This document shows, piece after piece, positions 1 to 8,892 of a stretch of DNA of 35,063 bases. The translations under genes were made by a program, and so were the position numbers. The stretch is from positions 1 through 35,063 of the forward strand of contig CAZSWR010000030.1 of NCBI GenBank assembly GCA_964610885.1, written 5' to 3'. The notes under the pieces are model-generated. The model saw only the letters and a list, made by a program, of their open reading frames with translations, was not told where the DNA came from and ran no database searches. Each line of letters opens with the position of its first letter. Within the stretch, counting starts at the first letter, position 1. This DNA comes from CAZSWR01 sp964610885. Lineage in GTDB: Bacteria; Bacteroidota; Ignavibacteria; Kapaibacteriales; UBA2268.

Positions 1-749
1 ACGCCAAAACGGTTTACGACTTCGTTTGGAGGGATTTCTGCGATTGGTACGTCGAGATCATGAAAGGCCAGATGAACGAATGCGCCTCGCCAGCCGAAAA
101 ACTCGCGCTCGCGGACTTCGCAGTCTCGCTCTATGGGCAAATTCTGATGATACTGCATCCGATCATGCCATTCATGACCGAAGAAATCTGGCACATCACA
201 CAGGAAAAGGGCGACAATGACAGCATTAGCACTCAACCGGCACCAATCGCCGACGAGGAGAAAATCGATGCCGCTCTCGAGGACAAATTCGAATTCCTTC
301 AGCTGCTCATCGAGGAGGTTCGCCGCCTGCGCAGCACGTTGAATCTGCCCCCGCAGCAAAAAGCTCCGATCGCCATCAGCACGAACAGTGCCGAAATGAG
401 CGAATTCCTTAGCGGCCAAGCACCGCTGATCAGCGTTATGGCCCGCGCCAACGAACTCAACATCGGCTTCGGACTGGCCAAACCGGCTTCGGCCCTCGCG
501 TCGGTGGTTCGCGACCAGCAAATCTACCTTGTCCTCGATGGCAATGTGGACCTGACCAAAGAGCGCGAACGCCTCTCGAAGGAAATCGAACGTTTGGAAC
601 GCAATATCGGGGGCACGGAGAAAAAACTTACGAACGAGAGCTTCGTGGCCAAAGCGCCGGCAGACCTCGTCGCCTACGAGCGCGAAAAGCTCACCAGCAT
701 GAAAGAATCGCTCGCAAAGGTGCGCGAGAACCTTCAGGCAATCAGTTAG
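1..749 (+). CDS. valS: Valyl-tRNA synthetase, C-terminal part (5' end outside window)
   Basis: Charges tRNA-Val with valine in the cytoplasm. Only the last ~249 residues are present; the reading frame is open from base 3 and runs off the left edge. The visible part starts in the alpha-helical anticodon-binding domain (VYDFVWRDFCDWYVE, then PIMPFMTEEIWH, both typical of class Ia Val/Leu/Ile synthetases). It ends in the C-terminal coiled-coil arm specific to ValRS, with the usual pattern of charged heptads (LTKERERLSKEIERLE) followed by KLTNESFVAKAP and a closing helix. The stop codon is followed by a strong hairpin, so this is the end of its transcription unit. Identification rests on these conserved blocks and is secure; nothing can be said about the catalytic half. 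Confidence 0.95.
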   Translation, partial: AKTVYDFVWRDFCDWYVEIMKGQMNECASPAEKLALADFAVSLYGQILMILHPIMPFMTEEIWHITQEKGDNDSISTQPAPIADEEKIDAALEDKFEFLQLLIEEVRRLRSTLNLPPQQKAPIAISTNSAEMSEFLSGQAPLISVMARANELNIGFGLAKPASALASVVRDQQIYLVLDGNVDLTKERERLSKEIERLERNIGGTEKKLTNESFVAKAPADLVAYEREKLTSMKESLAKVRENLQAIS

Positions 750-770
750 TTTTGATTGATGTATTAATAA

Positions 771-806
771 CAAATCCCATTCTTCACGCCCGAAGAATGG
801 GATTTG
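771..806. terminator. Perfect 15-bp hairpin after valS
   Basis: Arms 771-785 and 792-806 are exact reverse complements with a 6-nt loop, starting 21 nt after the valS stop. There is no clean T-run, so it may be a bidirectional terminator or RNA-stabilising hairpin shared with the convergent membrane-protein gene. Confidence 0.6.
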
Positions 807-837
807 CATTTATCCTGGATTATTCATAAAAATTAAG

Positions 838-1040
838 GTGGCGACTGCCACTTTGTTTTCAAGGGCAGCGCAATGATGAAAGGAAAGATGAACAAGAATT
901 CATTTTTCCTTATATTAGGAATACAATCTATACCCTCATCCCCAGCCCTTCTCCCGAATGGAGAAGGGAGTAAGAAAACGTTTTTGATGGAAGTCCTTTT
1001 CGCCCTTTGGGAGAAAGGGATTTAGGGATTGAGGGTTTTT
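838..1040. repeat. Intergenic inverted-repeat cluster
   Basis: Contains GTGGCGACTGCCAC (838-851), which has a close relative at 27808-27821. A larger symmetrical element follows at 931-1040: it opens with ACCCTCATCCCC, holds a 9-bp perfect hairpin (946-954 with 960-968), and closes with GGGATTGAGGGT. This C-rich/G-rich arrangement is of the kind repeated in many environmental genomes. No coding potential is visible in 750-1071. Confidence 0.6.
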
Positions 1041-1071
1041 CTAACGAACTTTTTGCATTTATGGCATATCT

Positions 1072-1908
1072 TTAATGAAAGTGCATAAGATCCACATTCT
1101 TGCCGAGCAATGTCCCGATAGTCATAAAAATATACGTACCCAATGTGCCCAAGACAAGGGGCGAAATGAGCGTGCCTATCAGTAGCAAGACGGGCTTCAT
1201 TTTATTGAATTCGAAGAATGGTCGTTCAGTTATTTTATAGTCCTCGACAAAAATCTTGTCTTCCAATTTGATATTTTCGCGCTCAAATGCGTTGATAATA
1301 ATCTGAAAATTCTTCAGAATTGGCTTCTTGCCGTTTAGCGAAATGGTGAAGTAAAAATCCGTCGAATCGTTCTTGAGGACGCGGACTGCTCGGGCCACCC
1401 CACTCGAAAGCTCCGAATAGTTCACATAATAGTCCGTATAGGCCACGTGCGACGCAACCGCAAGGAATTTCAACCAAAACGGAAATGGGCGGGCAGCGAA
1501 GCCGATACAGTCGATATTCGCAAATGGCAACTCGTAGAGCTTCCTATTGATCTCGTATCGAAGCCCTTTCTCGGTAACCTCCAACCTAAAGGTAGTGTAG
1601 AGGCTGTTCTGCATAAAAATATACATGCCGACAAAAGAGATTATCGAGTACCCGTTAAGTCCGAAGGGATTGAGGAGGAACATTACATAGAACGGCACCA
1701 TCAGAGCCAGTGCGAAGAAATCCATCATCAACGTGAACGTTTTTGAATAATACGCCTCTTCGTCATATTTTTTGTAGAACAGAGGCATTATAAATACGGC
1801 AACAGAGGCCACGACGCTCACCCAGCCATAGAAAGATTTTCCTAACTGGAAGCAAGAGCACATGATCGCCAATAACACCAAGAAGCTAAGCCTGCGTAAC
1901 AATTCCAT
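1072..1908 (-). CDS. Hypothetical multi-pass membrane protein
   Basis: A 278-aa protein I do not recognise. It has four hydrophobic helices in the first ~105 residues (about 5-22, 27-45, 58-79, 84-104), a soluble stretch of ~130 residues, then one or two helices near 238-265. The soluble part begins FRLEVTEKGLRYE, a pattern seen in bacterial PH-like membrane proteins, but this similarity is weak. The ATG at 1906-1908 is preceded by GAGG at a good Shine-Dalgarno distance, supporting the chosen start. It is a single gene convergent with valS and divergent from the ychF-like gene. No catalytic motif is apparent; no function is assigned. Confidence 0.8.
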   Translation of the reverse strand: MELLRRLSFLVLLAIMCSCFQLGKSFYGWVSVVASVAVFIMPLFYKKYDEEAYYSKTFTLMMDFFALALMVPFYVMFLLNPFGLNGYSIISFVGMYIFMQNSLYTTFRLEVTEKGLRYEINRKLYELPFANIDCIGFAARPFPFWLKFLAVASHVAYTDYYVNYSELSSGVARAVRVLKNDSTDFYFTISLNGKKPILKNFQIIINAFERENIKLEDKIFVEDYKITERPFFEFNKMKPVLLLIGTLISPLVLGTLGTYIFMTIGTLLGKNVDLMHFH

Positions 1909-2096
1909 AAAGAACCTCGGTAATATTATTCAATGAGAACTTGGAATTTATAACGCATCATTTATATTATAATTGTGGTAGCGCTGTGCATCGCAAAGAG
2001 GCTCTTAAGTAGGCTTTTGATATAGAAATTCTGAACTGAAATCAGGGTTAAAATAATAATTGTTGTATAAACACGGCATTGTTTGCTCACAACCTT

Positions 2097-2124
2097 GTAG
2101 GGGCACGGCATGCCGTGCCCCTAC
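2097..2124. repeat. GTAGGGGC-type palindrome, core A
   Basis: A perfect 28-nt palindrome: GTAGGGGC, then ACGGCATGCCGT, then GCCCCTAC. Relatives with the same ACGGC/GCCGT core lie at 5841-5869, 15531-15560 and 21002-21030. Confidence 0.85.
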
Positions 2125-2259
2125 TCGCGCTGTTGTTTTTCAATGACTTACTATGTAATTAGCAGTTATTTGAACTCAACTGTTGTATTAGATACATTTA
2201 TGTAATGGAAAATGGATTTGCATTAATTATATTATTGAAAAAATTAACTTATTTATTGG

Positions 2260-2267
2260 TATTTTTG
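2260..2267 (+). promoter_or_regulatory. Candidate -7 element for the ychF-like gene
   Basis: TATTTTTG matches the Bacteroidota -7 consensus TAnnTTTG and lies 53 nt before the start codon. The upstream TTTG box is only poorly matched (ATTG at 2234-2237, 22-nt spacer), so this is tentative. Confidence 0.35.
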
Positions 2268-2320
2268 CATTTGTTGGAACGACACAAAGAATATCATTAG
2301 TATATATTGCGGAGATTAAA

Positions 2321-3406
2321 ATGCAAATAGGAATTGTTGGGCTGCCCTACTCTGGGAAAACGACCTTCTTCCAAACACTTTCGGAAACACTCTTGGACGC
2401 GGCCGCCATACAGAAACGCGACGTCAATCAGGCAATCGTCAAGGTGCAAGACAAACGCTTGGACGAATTCACTGAAATCTTCAATCCCAAGAAAAAAGTC
2501 CATGCCACCATCGAAATCGTCGATTTGGTCGGCGTGCAGAAAGCCGAAGCCGGGACCTCTTCGTTCAATTCCACTTTCCTCGCGAAAGTGCGCAACAACG
2601 ATGCTCTCATCCACGTGGTTCGCGGATTCGAGGACGATTCCGTCCCGCATCCCGATGGCAGTATCGACATGATTCGCGACATAAAGAATTTCGAGGACGA
2701 ACTTATTTTCGCGGATATGGCATTCGTCGAGGGACGCCTCGAAAAGCTCGACAAAGACATAATGAAACAAAAGATCAAAGACCAAGCAATCAAAGAAAAG
2801 GAAGTAATGATCGCTTGGAACGAACACCTCCAGACCGGCCGCGCTCTCCGCGAATTGGATTTCGGCACCGAGGAACTTCGCATGGTTCGCAACTACCAAC
2901 CCCTGTCGGCCAAGCCATTATTGATTGCGCTCAACCTGAGCGAAGCCGACATAAAAACTCAGCAGGCCATCGTGGACAAAGTGCGCGCAGCCATCGATTG
3001 GAAACACGTCCGAGTGGAGCCGTTCTTTGCGAAAATCGAGATGGAACTTGCCCAATTGGACGCCGAAGAAAAGGCTATGTTCACCGAAGAATACGGCATC
3101 ACCGAATCCGCCCTCTCGCGTATGATCCGCACTGCTTACCAATTGCTCGGCTTGCAATCATTTTTCACGGTTGGCGAAGACGAATGCCGCGCCTGGACGA
3201 TCAAAGTGGGTAGCACTGCCCAAGACGCCGCCGGCGTTATCCATACGGATTTCTATAATAAATTCATCCGCGCCGAGGTTACGAGCTACGCCGATTTTAT
3301 GAAACATGGTTCGTTCGCCAAATGCAAGGAAGCGGGTTGCTTCAGGCTCGAGGGCAAGGAATATGTGGTCGCCGATGGAGACATCCTCCACGTCCGCCAC
3401 GGATAA
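2321..3406 (+). CDS. ychF: YchF/Ola1-type Obg-family ATPase, divergent subfamily
   Basis: A cytoplasmic P-loop NTPase of the Obg-related YchF/Ola1 family, whose members bind ATP and associate with ribosomes. Length (361 aa) is normal. The N-terminal G domain has a P-loop (GLPYSGKT) that departs from the canonical GLPNVGKS, and a DLVG switch-II motif. The nucleotide-specificity loop reads NLSE, the NxxE form linked to ATP preference in Ola1 instead of the GTP-type NKxD. The C-terminal TGS region is very well conserved (FFTVGEDECRAW, GVIHTDF, FIRAEV, LEGKEYVVADGD), which makes the family call firm. Monocistronic, with its own terminator. It may be a paralogue distinct from the housekeeping YchF, because the P-loop differs; that cannot be decided from one window. 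Confidence 0.85.
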   Translation: MQIGIVGLPYSGKTTFFQTLSETLLDAAAIQKRDVNQAIVKVQDKRLDEFTEIFNPKKKVHATIEIVDLVGVQKAEAGTSSFNSTFLAKVRNNDALIHVVRGFEDDSVPHPDGSIDMIRDIKNFEDELIFADMAFVEGRLEKLDKDIMKQKIKDQAIKEKEVMIAWNEHLQTGRALRELDFGTEELRMVRNYQPLSAKPLLIALNLSEADIKTQQAIVDKVRAAIDWKHVRVEPFFAKIEMELAQLDAEEKAMFTEEYGITESALSRMIRTAYQLLGLQSFFTVGEDECRAWTIKVGSTAQDAAGVIHTDFYNKFIRAEVTSYADFMKHGSFAKCKEAGCFRLEGKEYVVADGDILHVRHG

Positions 3407-3462
3407 TGAAACTGGTGGCAAACTGCCAACTTGCGCGATGAAAATCGTCATATTGTTAAATA

Positions 3463-3506
3463 AAAAGGGCTTATACGAGGTCTCCAGACTCAGTGCAAGC
3501 CCTTTT
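3463..3506 (+). terminator. Rho-independent-like terminator after ychF-like gene
   Basis: Arms AAAAGGGCTT (3463-3472) and AAGCCCTTTT (3497-3506), starting 57 nt after the stop. The right arm ends in a T-run. Confidence 0.65.
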
Positions 3507-3646
3507 AATTGCGACCTCAATCATCAATTTTCGCCATGCGCAACCATGCTTCCTTCTCACTTAATTCTCAAATAGTCACGCTCTGGCAAACAATATAATT
3601 GTGTGTATAATTAACTCTGTGAAATTTTTCCGATGATTAATATTTT

Positions 3647-3679
3647 TTTGCTTTTATTAAGATAGTTTTTGTATATTTG
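3647..3679 (+). promoter_or_regulatory. Bacteroidota-type promoter upstream of the T9SS thioredoxin-like gene
   Basis: TTTG (3647-3650), a 21-nt spacer, then TATATTTG (3672-3679), matching TTTG/TAnnTTTG. It would give a long leader of about 155 nt before the ATG at 3843. Positions 3590-3842 are strongly AT-rich and hold no ORF. Confidence 0.45.
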
Positions 3680-3842
3680 ATATTGGATATTTGCTCATCC
3701 TATGTTGAGCTTTATTATAGTATTAATCGTATTATTTGCACCTATGTTCTTTTGGCAATCTACTCGAATTAAATACCTTATTTGATTATAAGTTAATATT
3801 GACATATCAGCATTTGTTTAATTTATTTTATAGGTGTTCTAA

Positions 3843-5555
3843 ATGAAAAAAGTTTTAGTTACTCTCTTACTCGCATTGAGCGTGTTCGCAGGAACTGCCA
3901 AAGCACAACTTACCCCCGGGCACTACGCAATGGACTTCACTCTGACGCCCCTGAACAATGGTGGCACGCCAGTACATCTCTACGAATGGTTAGATGCCGG
4001 CAAATACGTCATCTTGGACTTTTCCGCCACGTGGTGCAGCTGGTGCTGGAGATTGCACCAAGCAGGAATTCTTGAATACTTACAAGCTAATCATGGCCCG
4101 GGTACCGCAACAGACGACCTGCGCGTGCTTTTTGTCGAGGGCGACGCCAGCACACCAGATGCCAAAATGAGCGGTGGTGACCAAGGTGATTGGCTGACTG
4201 GTACTAACTATCCTATGTGCAATCCTAGCGCTGAAGATGTAGCCGTGATTCAAAACGCATATAAATTCAACAGTTTCCCCACTCTCTACATTGTCTGCCC
4301 CAATAGAAGCGTTATTGAGCTTACAAGTGATCACTACATTAAACAAGTAACCAGTTCAAGTGTTGTTTACTATACTGGCGAAGAAGTTTATGATTACATC
4401 AAGTCACTCACTTGCCCCGCGCTTATCCAATACGAAAACACTTTCTCAAACTTTGCTTTGATGCCAACCATCTCTTTCAATAATACATTTGGTGCCGACG
4501 TCGAAGTGTTTAACTCTGGAGCAAAAGATCTCGATAGCTTCACAGTGGTTCTCAAAGGCGATAATCAAATCTATAGCAGTGTGGTATCGACAACTAAACT
4601 TGCCCCATTCCAGACTTCAGAATCTATTTCGATTTCCAGCGACCAATTCCCCGCGGGAACAAGCTATATGTCGATCGAACTTATTCCCCACACAAATGTG
4701 GATACCGTTGTTTCCAGGTCAGTATTCAAAATAGCATCATACAGCGATGCAACCAAATACACATTCCCATTTACTGAGAATTTCGAAGATAAAGACGGTT
4801 TCCCCGCTCTCTTCGGCCTGACCCCTGTCCTGGCTAACTATATGTTCTCGGTAGTCGATGCTATCCAATTCCAAAACGGATCCGTTCCTGTTGTTGGCCC
4901 TGATGGCGATCAAACCAAAGCGCTTATGATCCCATTCTATAACCTCAACACAGACCAAGCCAATTGGGTTGGTGTCATGACGATCGGCAACTTTGATGCA
5001 ATGACAGCCGTCGACACTATCAAATTTGAATTCGATTATACATACAGAATGTACCCAGGACAAACCACTGACAAACTTGAAGTTGTCTATTCGACAGACC
5101 AAGGCGCCACATGGAAAACCTCTTGGAGCAAAGCCGGTTCATACCTTGCAACAATCGATACAAGCTCGAATTACTTCGTACCTTCAGATGCTTCGCAATG
5201 GAAACATATTACAACTCTAGTCAAAGTGGCCGGCAAAGAAAACGTACTCCTCGGACTGCGTGCGACCTCCGGTTATGGCAACAACTGCTATGTGGACAAC
5301 CTGAAACTCTATGGAGTTCGCATGACCCCCGTTAATGAACCCGAAACAGTTCAAGTCGGAGTATTCCCGAATCCTGCCAAAGAGTACTTCACCGTCCAAG
5401 GATACAATGGCACTGCCAAACTCTTCGACGTAACGGGCAGACTCGTTTGGAGCGGCAACGTTACCGATGGCGAACAAATCAACATCGAAACACTCGTCCC
5501 CGGAGTGTACTACATCAATCTTTCGGGCAATATCCAAAAATTCGTGAAACAATAA
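3843..5555 (+). CDS. Secreted thioredoxin-fold protein with T9SS sorting domain
   Basis: A 570-aa exported protein. Residues 1-21 are a Sec signal peptide ending AKA. Residues ~25-195 form a TlpA/AhpC-like thioredoxin domain with a dithiol motif ATWCSWCW (Cys65 and Cys68). Next come a beta-sandwich linker (~200-305), then a choice-of-anchor-J/cleaved-adhesin-like domain (~310-490, opening FTENFEDKDGFP). The last ~70 residues are a type A T9SS sorting domain (VFPNPAKEYFTV, LFDVTGRLVW, LVPGVYYINL, final KFVKQ). The protein is therefore expected to cross the outer membrane through T9SS and act on thiols or disulfides at the cell surface. The partner is unknown. Single-gene unit with its own promoter and terminator; the start is fixed by the signal peptide. 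Confidence 0.88.
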   Translation: MKKVLVTLLLALSVFAGTAKAQLTPGHYAMDFTLTPLNNGGTPVHLYEWLDAGKYVILDFSATWCSWCWRLHQAGILEYLQANHGPGTATDDLRVLFVEGDASTPDAKMSGGDQGDWLTGTNYPMCNPSAEDVAVIQNAYKFNSFPTLYIVCPNRSVIELTSDHYIKQVTSSSVVYYTGEEVYDYIKSLTCPALIQYENTFSNFALMPTISFNNTFGADVEVFNSGAKDLDSFTVVLKGDNQIYSSVVSTTKLAPFQTSESISISSDQFPAGTSYMSIELIPHTNVDTVVSRSVFKIASYSDATKYTFPFTENFEDKDGFPALFGLTPVLANYMFSVVDAIQFQNGSVPVVGPDGDQTKALMIPFYNLNTDQANWVGVMTIGNFDAMTAVDTIKFEFDYTYRMYPGQTTDKLEVVYSTDQGATWKTSWSKAGSYLATIDTSSNYFVPSDASQWKHITTLVKVAGKENVLLGLRATSGYGNNCYVDNLKLYGVRMTPVNEPETVQVGVFPNPAKEYFTVQGYNGTAKLFDVTGRLVWSGNVTDGEQINIETLVPGVYYINLSGNIQKFVKQ

Positions 5556-5578
5556 ATCATTTATTGTAATTTTCTTAC

Positions 5579-5614
5579 CGGGCTGCTCTCCACAACGAAG
5601 GGCAGCCTTTTTTT
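5579..5614 (+). terminator. Rho-independent terminator
   Basis: GGCTGC (5581-5586) pairs with GCAGCC (5602-5607) and is followed directly by seven T. It lies 25 nt after the stop of the T9SS thioredoxin-like gene. Confidence 0.75.
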
Positions 5615-5649
5615 GTACGCGGGGGGGAAAAATATGGTTTTTTTTGTGA

Positions 5650-5930
5650 TGATGAGCTGATGTGCTAATGAGCTGATTACATTTTGCAAGATGTAATGGC
5701 ACGGCATGACTTGCAAATGCAACAATCGCAGACATTGTGGGGGCTGGTTCTGAACCCGCCTGAATAAATAATTGATATAGTACAAATTAAGATATTCAGA
5801 TGATAATAAAATAATTCCGTCATTTCTGTCATATTTAAGGAAAAAAGGCACGGCGTGCCGTGCCCCTACAAGAATTTCATCACATCATCACATCACCAAA
5901 TCCACGGGCGGGTTTGGAACCCGCCCCTAC
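5650..5930. repeat. Cluster of dispersed palindromic and simple repeats
   Basis: Holds a GATGAGCTGATGTG-type low-complexity stretch (5650-5680), a degenerate core-B palindrome (5737-5762, GGTTCTGAACC centre), a core-A element preceded by an A-run (5841-5869), more ATCACATCA simple repeat (5879-5897), and a good core-B palindrome (5905-5930, GGGCGGGTTTGGAACCCGCCC followed by CTAC). No gene is supported between 5556 and 6153. Confidence 0.75.
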
Positions 5931-5989
5931 ACATCGCAAAGAAGGGGTACCCCAGTCTCCAGATGCCCTAGCCCATGTGGCGCATGCCG

Positions 5990-6041
5990 CCCACGCCTCG
6001 CGAGACGTGGTTATTCATGTTCAACCCCTTTGGGGTTGGTG
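5990..6041 (+). repeat. 52-bp dispersed repeat, copy 1
   Basis: Identical except for one base to the reverse complement of 24257-24308. Contains two internal hairpin blocks, CACGCCTCGCGAGACGTGG and CAACCCCTTTGGGGTTG, joined by TTATTCATGTT. Confidence 0.85.
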
Positions 6042-6049
6042 CCTATCAA

Positions 6050-6086
6050 AGAGTGGTACTACCATTTGGAATGGTAGTACCACTCT
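6050..6086 (-). terminator. Variable-stem hairpin downstream of the helical-repeat protein gene
   Basis: Perfect 17-bp arms (6050-6066 and 6070-6086) around TGG; the inner part reads ACCATTTGGAATGGT. It lies 67 nt past the 3' end of the minus-strand gene ending at 6154. No long T-run. Same loop family as 21850-21880, 24374-24406, 27609-27642, 31790-31831 and 31884-31916. Confidence 0.6.
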
Positions 6087-6153
6087 AATTTCCTTATATT
6101 TCAACTAAATACACATCTTGTTCTATTAACTCTCTCCTTGTCCCTTTCCCTTG

Positions 6154-8892
6154 CTAATTGCAATAATCATTGAAATACAAACAATTCTCGCGGGCGTATT
6201 TGTAGAAACTTGTGTGCGCAAACCTTGTCCGCAGTAACTCGAAATTCGTTTTGTATTTCGTCAGAATCGATTGTAATTTGATATTGTCCGAGTCGTTTTT
6301 CAAAACGTAGTTTTCATAATCTTTGCTCGTGTAGAATTCCACTTGCTCGCATTTGGCCAACATGAAAACGCACTCCGCGCGCTCCTCGTCTGTGCGAAGC
6401 CCTGCCATTGCCTTGCGGAACATATCGGCAGCGCCCGAGGAACGGCGGTGCACGACTTCGCGGTTCTTGATGACTTGCAAATAACTCAGCGTATCGGCAT
6501 CGTCGTAGTCATACACGCCAAAAGGATTCTGTGAATCAGTATCGTCCAACTCGCCCTCCGTCCATAAATAGCTGGGCCTATAGTAGCAACGGGCCTGCCA
6601 GCAAGCGCCGTAATACGATGTGTTGTAGAGTGCATTGGCGATTTCCATGTCTTGTTTTGCAGTATTACCTATGCCCGCTTGAGAGATCTTGATCAGATCG
6701 GCCATACGTTTTGCGTAGTCCAGCTTGGTCAGGGCTTTCGAGCGGTCGATCTTCTTCCGGTCGGGATAATATTCCTTGACGTGTTGGACGTAGCCCCGGA
6801 ACGGATCCGTGGGCAGGTAGAAGTATTCCAATTTTTTGTAGTAGGCCTTTGGAATTTCGGCCAAGCAATCGGCGGCCTCGGCGAATCGGCCGGCGGCAAT
6901 GAGGGCCGTGCCTCTCAATTCCAACAGGTCGAAATAAACATTTTTGAACAGCGAGACGGCCGTGGCGGGTTCGAGTCCTTTCGAGTTCGAATAGCTCAAG
7001 CCGGTTTGGTTTCCGAGGCCGGATTTGCCAAAAAGGTATTCTTCGAAATCGTTCAAAGAGTCCTTGCGGAGCAAAGCCAGCAATTGGTCAATTATTACTA
7101 ATCGTGGATTGCTGCGCAGGCTTTCCACCGAATTGAGGCATAGGAATGCTTTGGCGAAATCTTTCTGCGCGAAGTATTTTTTCGATATATCGTCGAGTAT
7201 GTATTCCAGCAGACTATTTTTTGAATTATTAAGTAGATTATCCGAAGGTGACTGGCTGATCATCTCGAATATTTCGGTTTCGTCTTTCTCTGTTATTGAA
7301 TTCAGTGACCGGACGTGGAGCGCAACGCGAAGCAGTTTCAATTGCAACGATGAATACAGCAGTCCTGAGTATGTTTCCTTTTGTACCTTATTCAAACTGT
7401 ATGGTACGAAGTTATCGTCCCAGCTTTCCCATTCTTTCAGTTTTGTGGCGGATTGGATCAGTTTCTTCTGGGCTTCGATCATTGTTTCGGCCGCCTCAAA
7501 TGCAGAAGCCGCCTCGCTCAGGCGTCCGCGGAGGAATTCGGTGTAGCCCGCTGCCAATTTCCACAGATATGGCTTCTGGGCGAGGCCTTCGGAAGCGAAA
7601 CGATCGCAAATTTTCCCGAGCCTTTCCATGTTTTGAACCGAGAAATTCCGCTCTTTCCAGTGGAAATCTGTGTAGGATTTGTACTCCAACATCGACGAGC
7701 GCTCGAGCAATGCCATTTCCGCCTTCGATATTTCGCGAAGCATGAGCAGCTCGAGGAATTCCGACTTCGGGTCGATGCGGTAGATGTTTTCAATTTCAGC
7801 AATTGCATCGTTTTCGATGCTGATGCCGCGAAGGGCATGCAGCCCCACCTTTTCGGCGTTAGTGCGGCAGAGGGCGAATGCTTGGTCCCATTCCTCGGCT
7901 GTTTTGACGGACCAGCTCAGAAATGCCGATTCGCGGTTCGTGGGGCAGTTGGCGAACACTTGGGCAAAGTAGTAAGCCGATTCGGCCTTTTTGCCCATGT
8001 ATTTAAGCGCACCGGCCTTGTAGCCCAATGCCCAATAATAAATCAGTGTCTTGGCCGCGTCCTTTGGCATGAAACGATCGAATGCCGATACAGCCTCGGC
8101 GTAGAGGCCGTAGCGGTGGTAGATTTTCACGATAAGGTAGGTCAGGCGGACGCGCAAGAATTCCCTCGAAGTTTGCTTGTACAACTTTTCGGCAGCCTTC
8201 GCCTGTTCGAGGCATGTTTCGCCGCCGGACTCTTTTTCCAAGTACTCAATGCCCCACGAATTGGTGCTCGCCTCGGGCAAGCGCATTTCCTTGAGGAAAA
8301 TCAAGTAATCGAGTATGTCAAGTGCTTTGTTGTCGTATAAATACTGAACAAATGAATTGTAGAATTCCAAGCCTGTGAAGTTGTTCGTTTGGGGGTCTTT
8401 CTTGATTGGCGTTTCGTCGGGTCCATCGAATTGGTAGCGGAAAGCGGACAAACCGAGCCTGTTCGGTTTCTGTTGTGTGTAAAGCTTGATTTCGCGAAGC
8501 ACGTCGGGTTTCATCTCGAAGACCACTTCCCTGAGCTGGTAAGGCTGGATAAATTCAGATTTCTTACTTGCTTGTTCAGGCGCTGCATTGTATGGGTCAA
8601 AACCTATATCGGAGCTGTGGCCGAGGCATTCCAACCAATCATTGACCACGGCATCGTCGTTTGGTATGTGCTCTTCGGGCCTGGAGTAAGGATTGGGATT
8701 TGTTTCTTTGTAAACCGCATGGAACGACAAGAAAAACGGCGTCAGGTCTGGTCGATTAATCGTGCTGTTATTGAAAAGCGAGAATGAGAAATCGGACTCT
8801 TCGTAATCCGGGCCGCACCCGTCTGAGGTGTCGAAACGCAGCAAGAGGCCGATCGCGCTAACGATAGCAATCAAGAATGCTTTCAATTTCAT
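6154..8892 (-). CDS. Large exported helical-repeat (TPR-like) protein
   Basis: A 912-aa protein of unknown function. The N-terminus is a hydrophobic export signal (MKLKAFLIAIVSAIGLLLRF) followed by DGCGPDYEESDFSFSLFN, a Cys-Gly start also found on large Bacteroidota TPR proteins, by my recollection. The remainder is almost all alpha-helical with TPR-like pairs, for example LYAEAVSAFDRFMP and AAGRFAEAADCLAEIP; aromatic and acidic residues are frequent. No enzyme motif is visible. Its start overlaps the end of the upstream lipoprotein gene by 35 nt, so the two are probably translationally coupled and act together in the periplasm or at the cell surface. It is likely a scaffold or envelope protein; this is inference from architecture only. 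Confidence 0.8.
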   Translation of the reverse strand: MKLKAFLIAIVSAIGLLLRFDTSDGCGPDYEESDFSFSLFNNSTINRPDLTPFFLSFHAVYKETNPNPYSRPEEHIPNDDAVVNDWLECLGHSSDIGFDPYNAAPEQASKKSEFIQPYQLREVVFEMKPDVLREIKLYTQQKPNRLGLSAFRYQFDGPDETPIKKDPQTNNFTGLEFYNSFVQYLYDNKALDILDYLIFLKEMRLPEASTNSWGIEYLEKESGGETCLEQAKAAEKLYKQTSREFLRVRLTYLIVKIYHRYGLYAEAVSAFDRFMPKDAAKTLIYYWALGYKAGALKYMGKKAESAYYFAQVFANCPTNRESAFLSWSVKTAEEWDQAFALCRTNAEKVGLHALRGISIENDAIAEIENIYRIDPKSEFLELLMLREISKAEMALLERSSMLEYKSYTDFHWKERNFSVQNMERLGKICDRFASEGLAQKPYLWKLAAGYTEFLRGRLSEAASAFEAAETMIEAQKKLIQSATKLKEWESWDDNFVPYSLNKVQKETYSGLLYSSLQLKLLRVALHVRSLNSITEKDETEIFEMISQSPSDNLLNNSKNSLLEYILDDISKKYFAQKDFAKAFLCLNSVESLRSNPRLVIIDQLLALLRKDSLNDFEEYLFGKSGLGNQTGLSYSNSKGLEPATAVSLFKNVYFDLLELRGTALIAAGRFAEAADCLAEIPKAYYKKLEYFYLPTDPFRGYVQHVKEYYPDRKKIDRSKALTKLDYAKRMADLIKISQAGIGNTAKQDMEIANALYNTSYYGACWQARCYYRPSYLWTEGELDDTDSQNPFGVYDYDDADTLSYLQVIKNREVVHRRSSGAADMFRKAMAGLRTDEERAECVFMLAKCEQVEFYTSKDYENYVLKNDSDNIKLQSILTKYKTNFELLRTRFAHTSFYKYARENCLYFNDYCN

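Larger units (their letters stand above)
1909..2320. other. Divergent intergenic region with one palindromic repeat
   Basis: AT-rich DNA between divergent genes, so it should hold both promoters. The only strong structure is the 28-nt palindrome at 2097-2124. No ORF or RNA gene is supported here. Confidence 0.6.
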
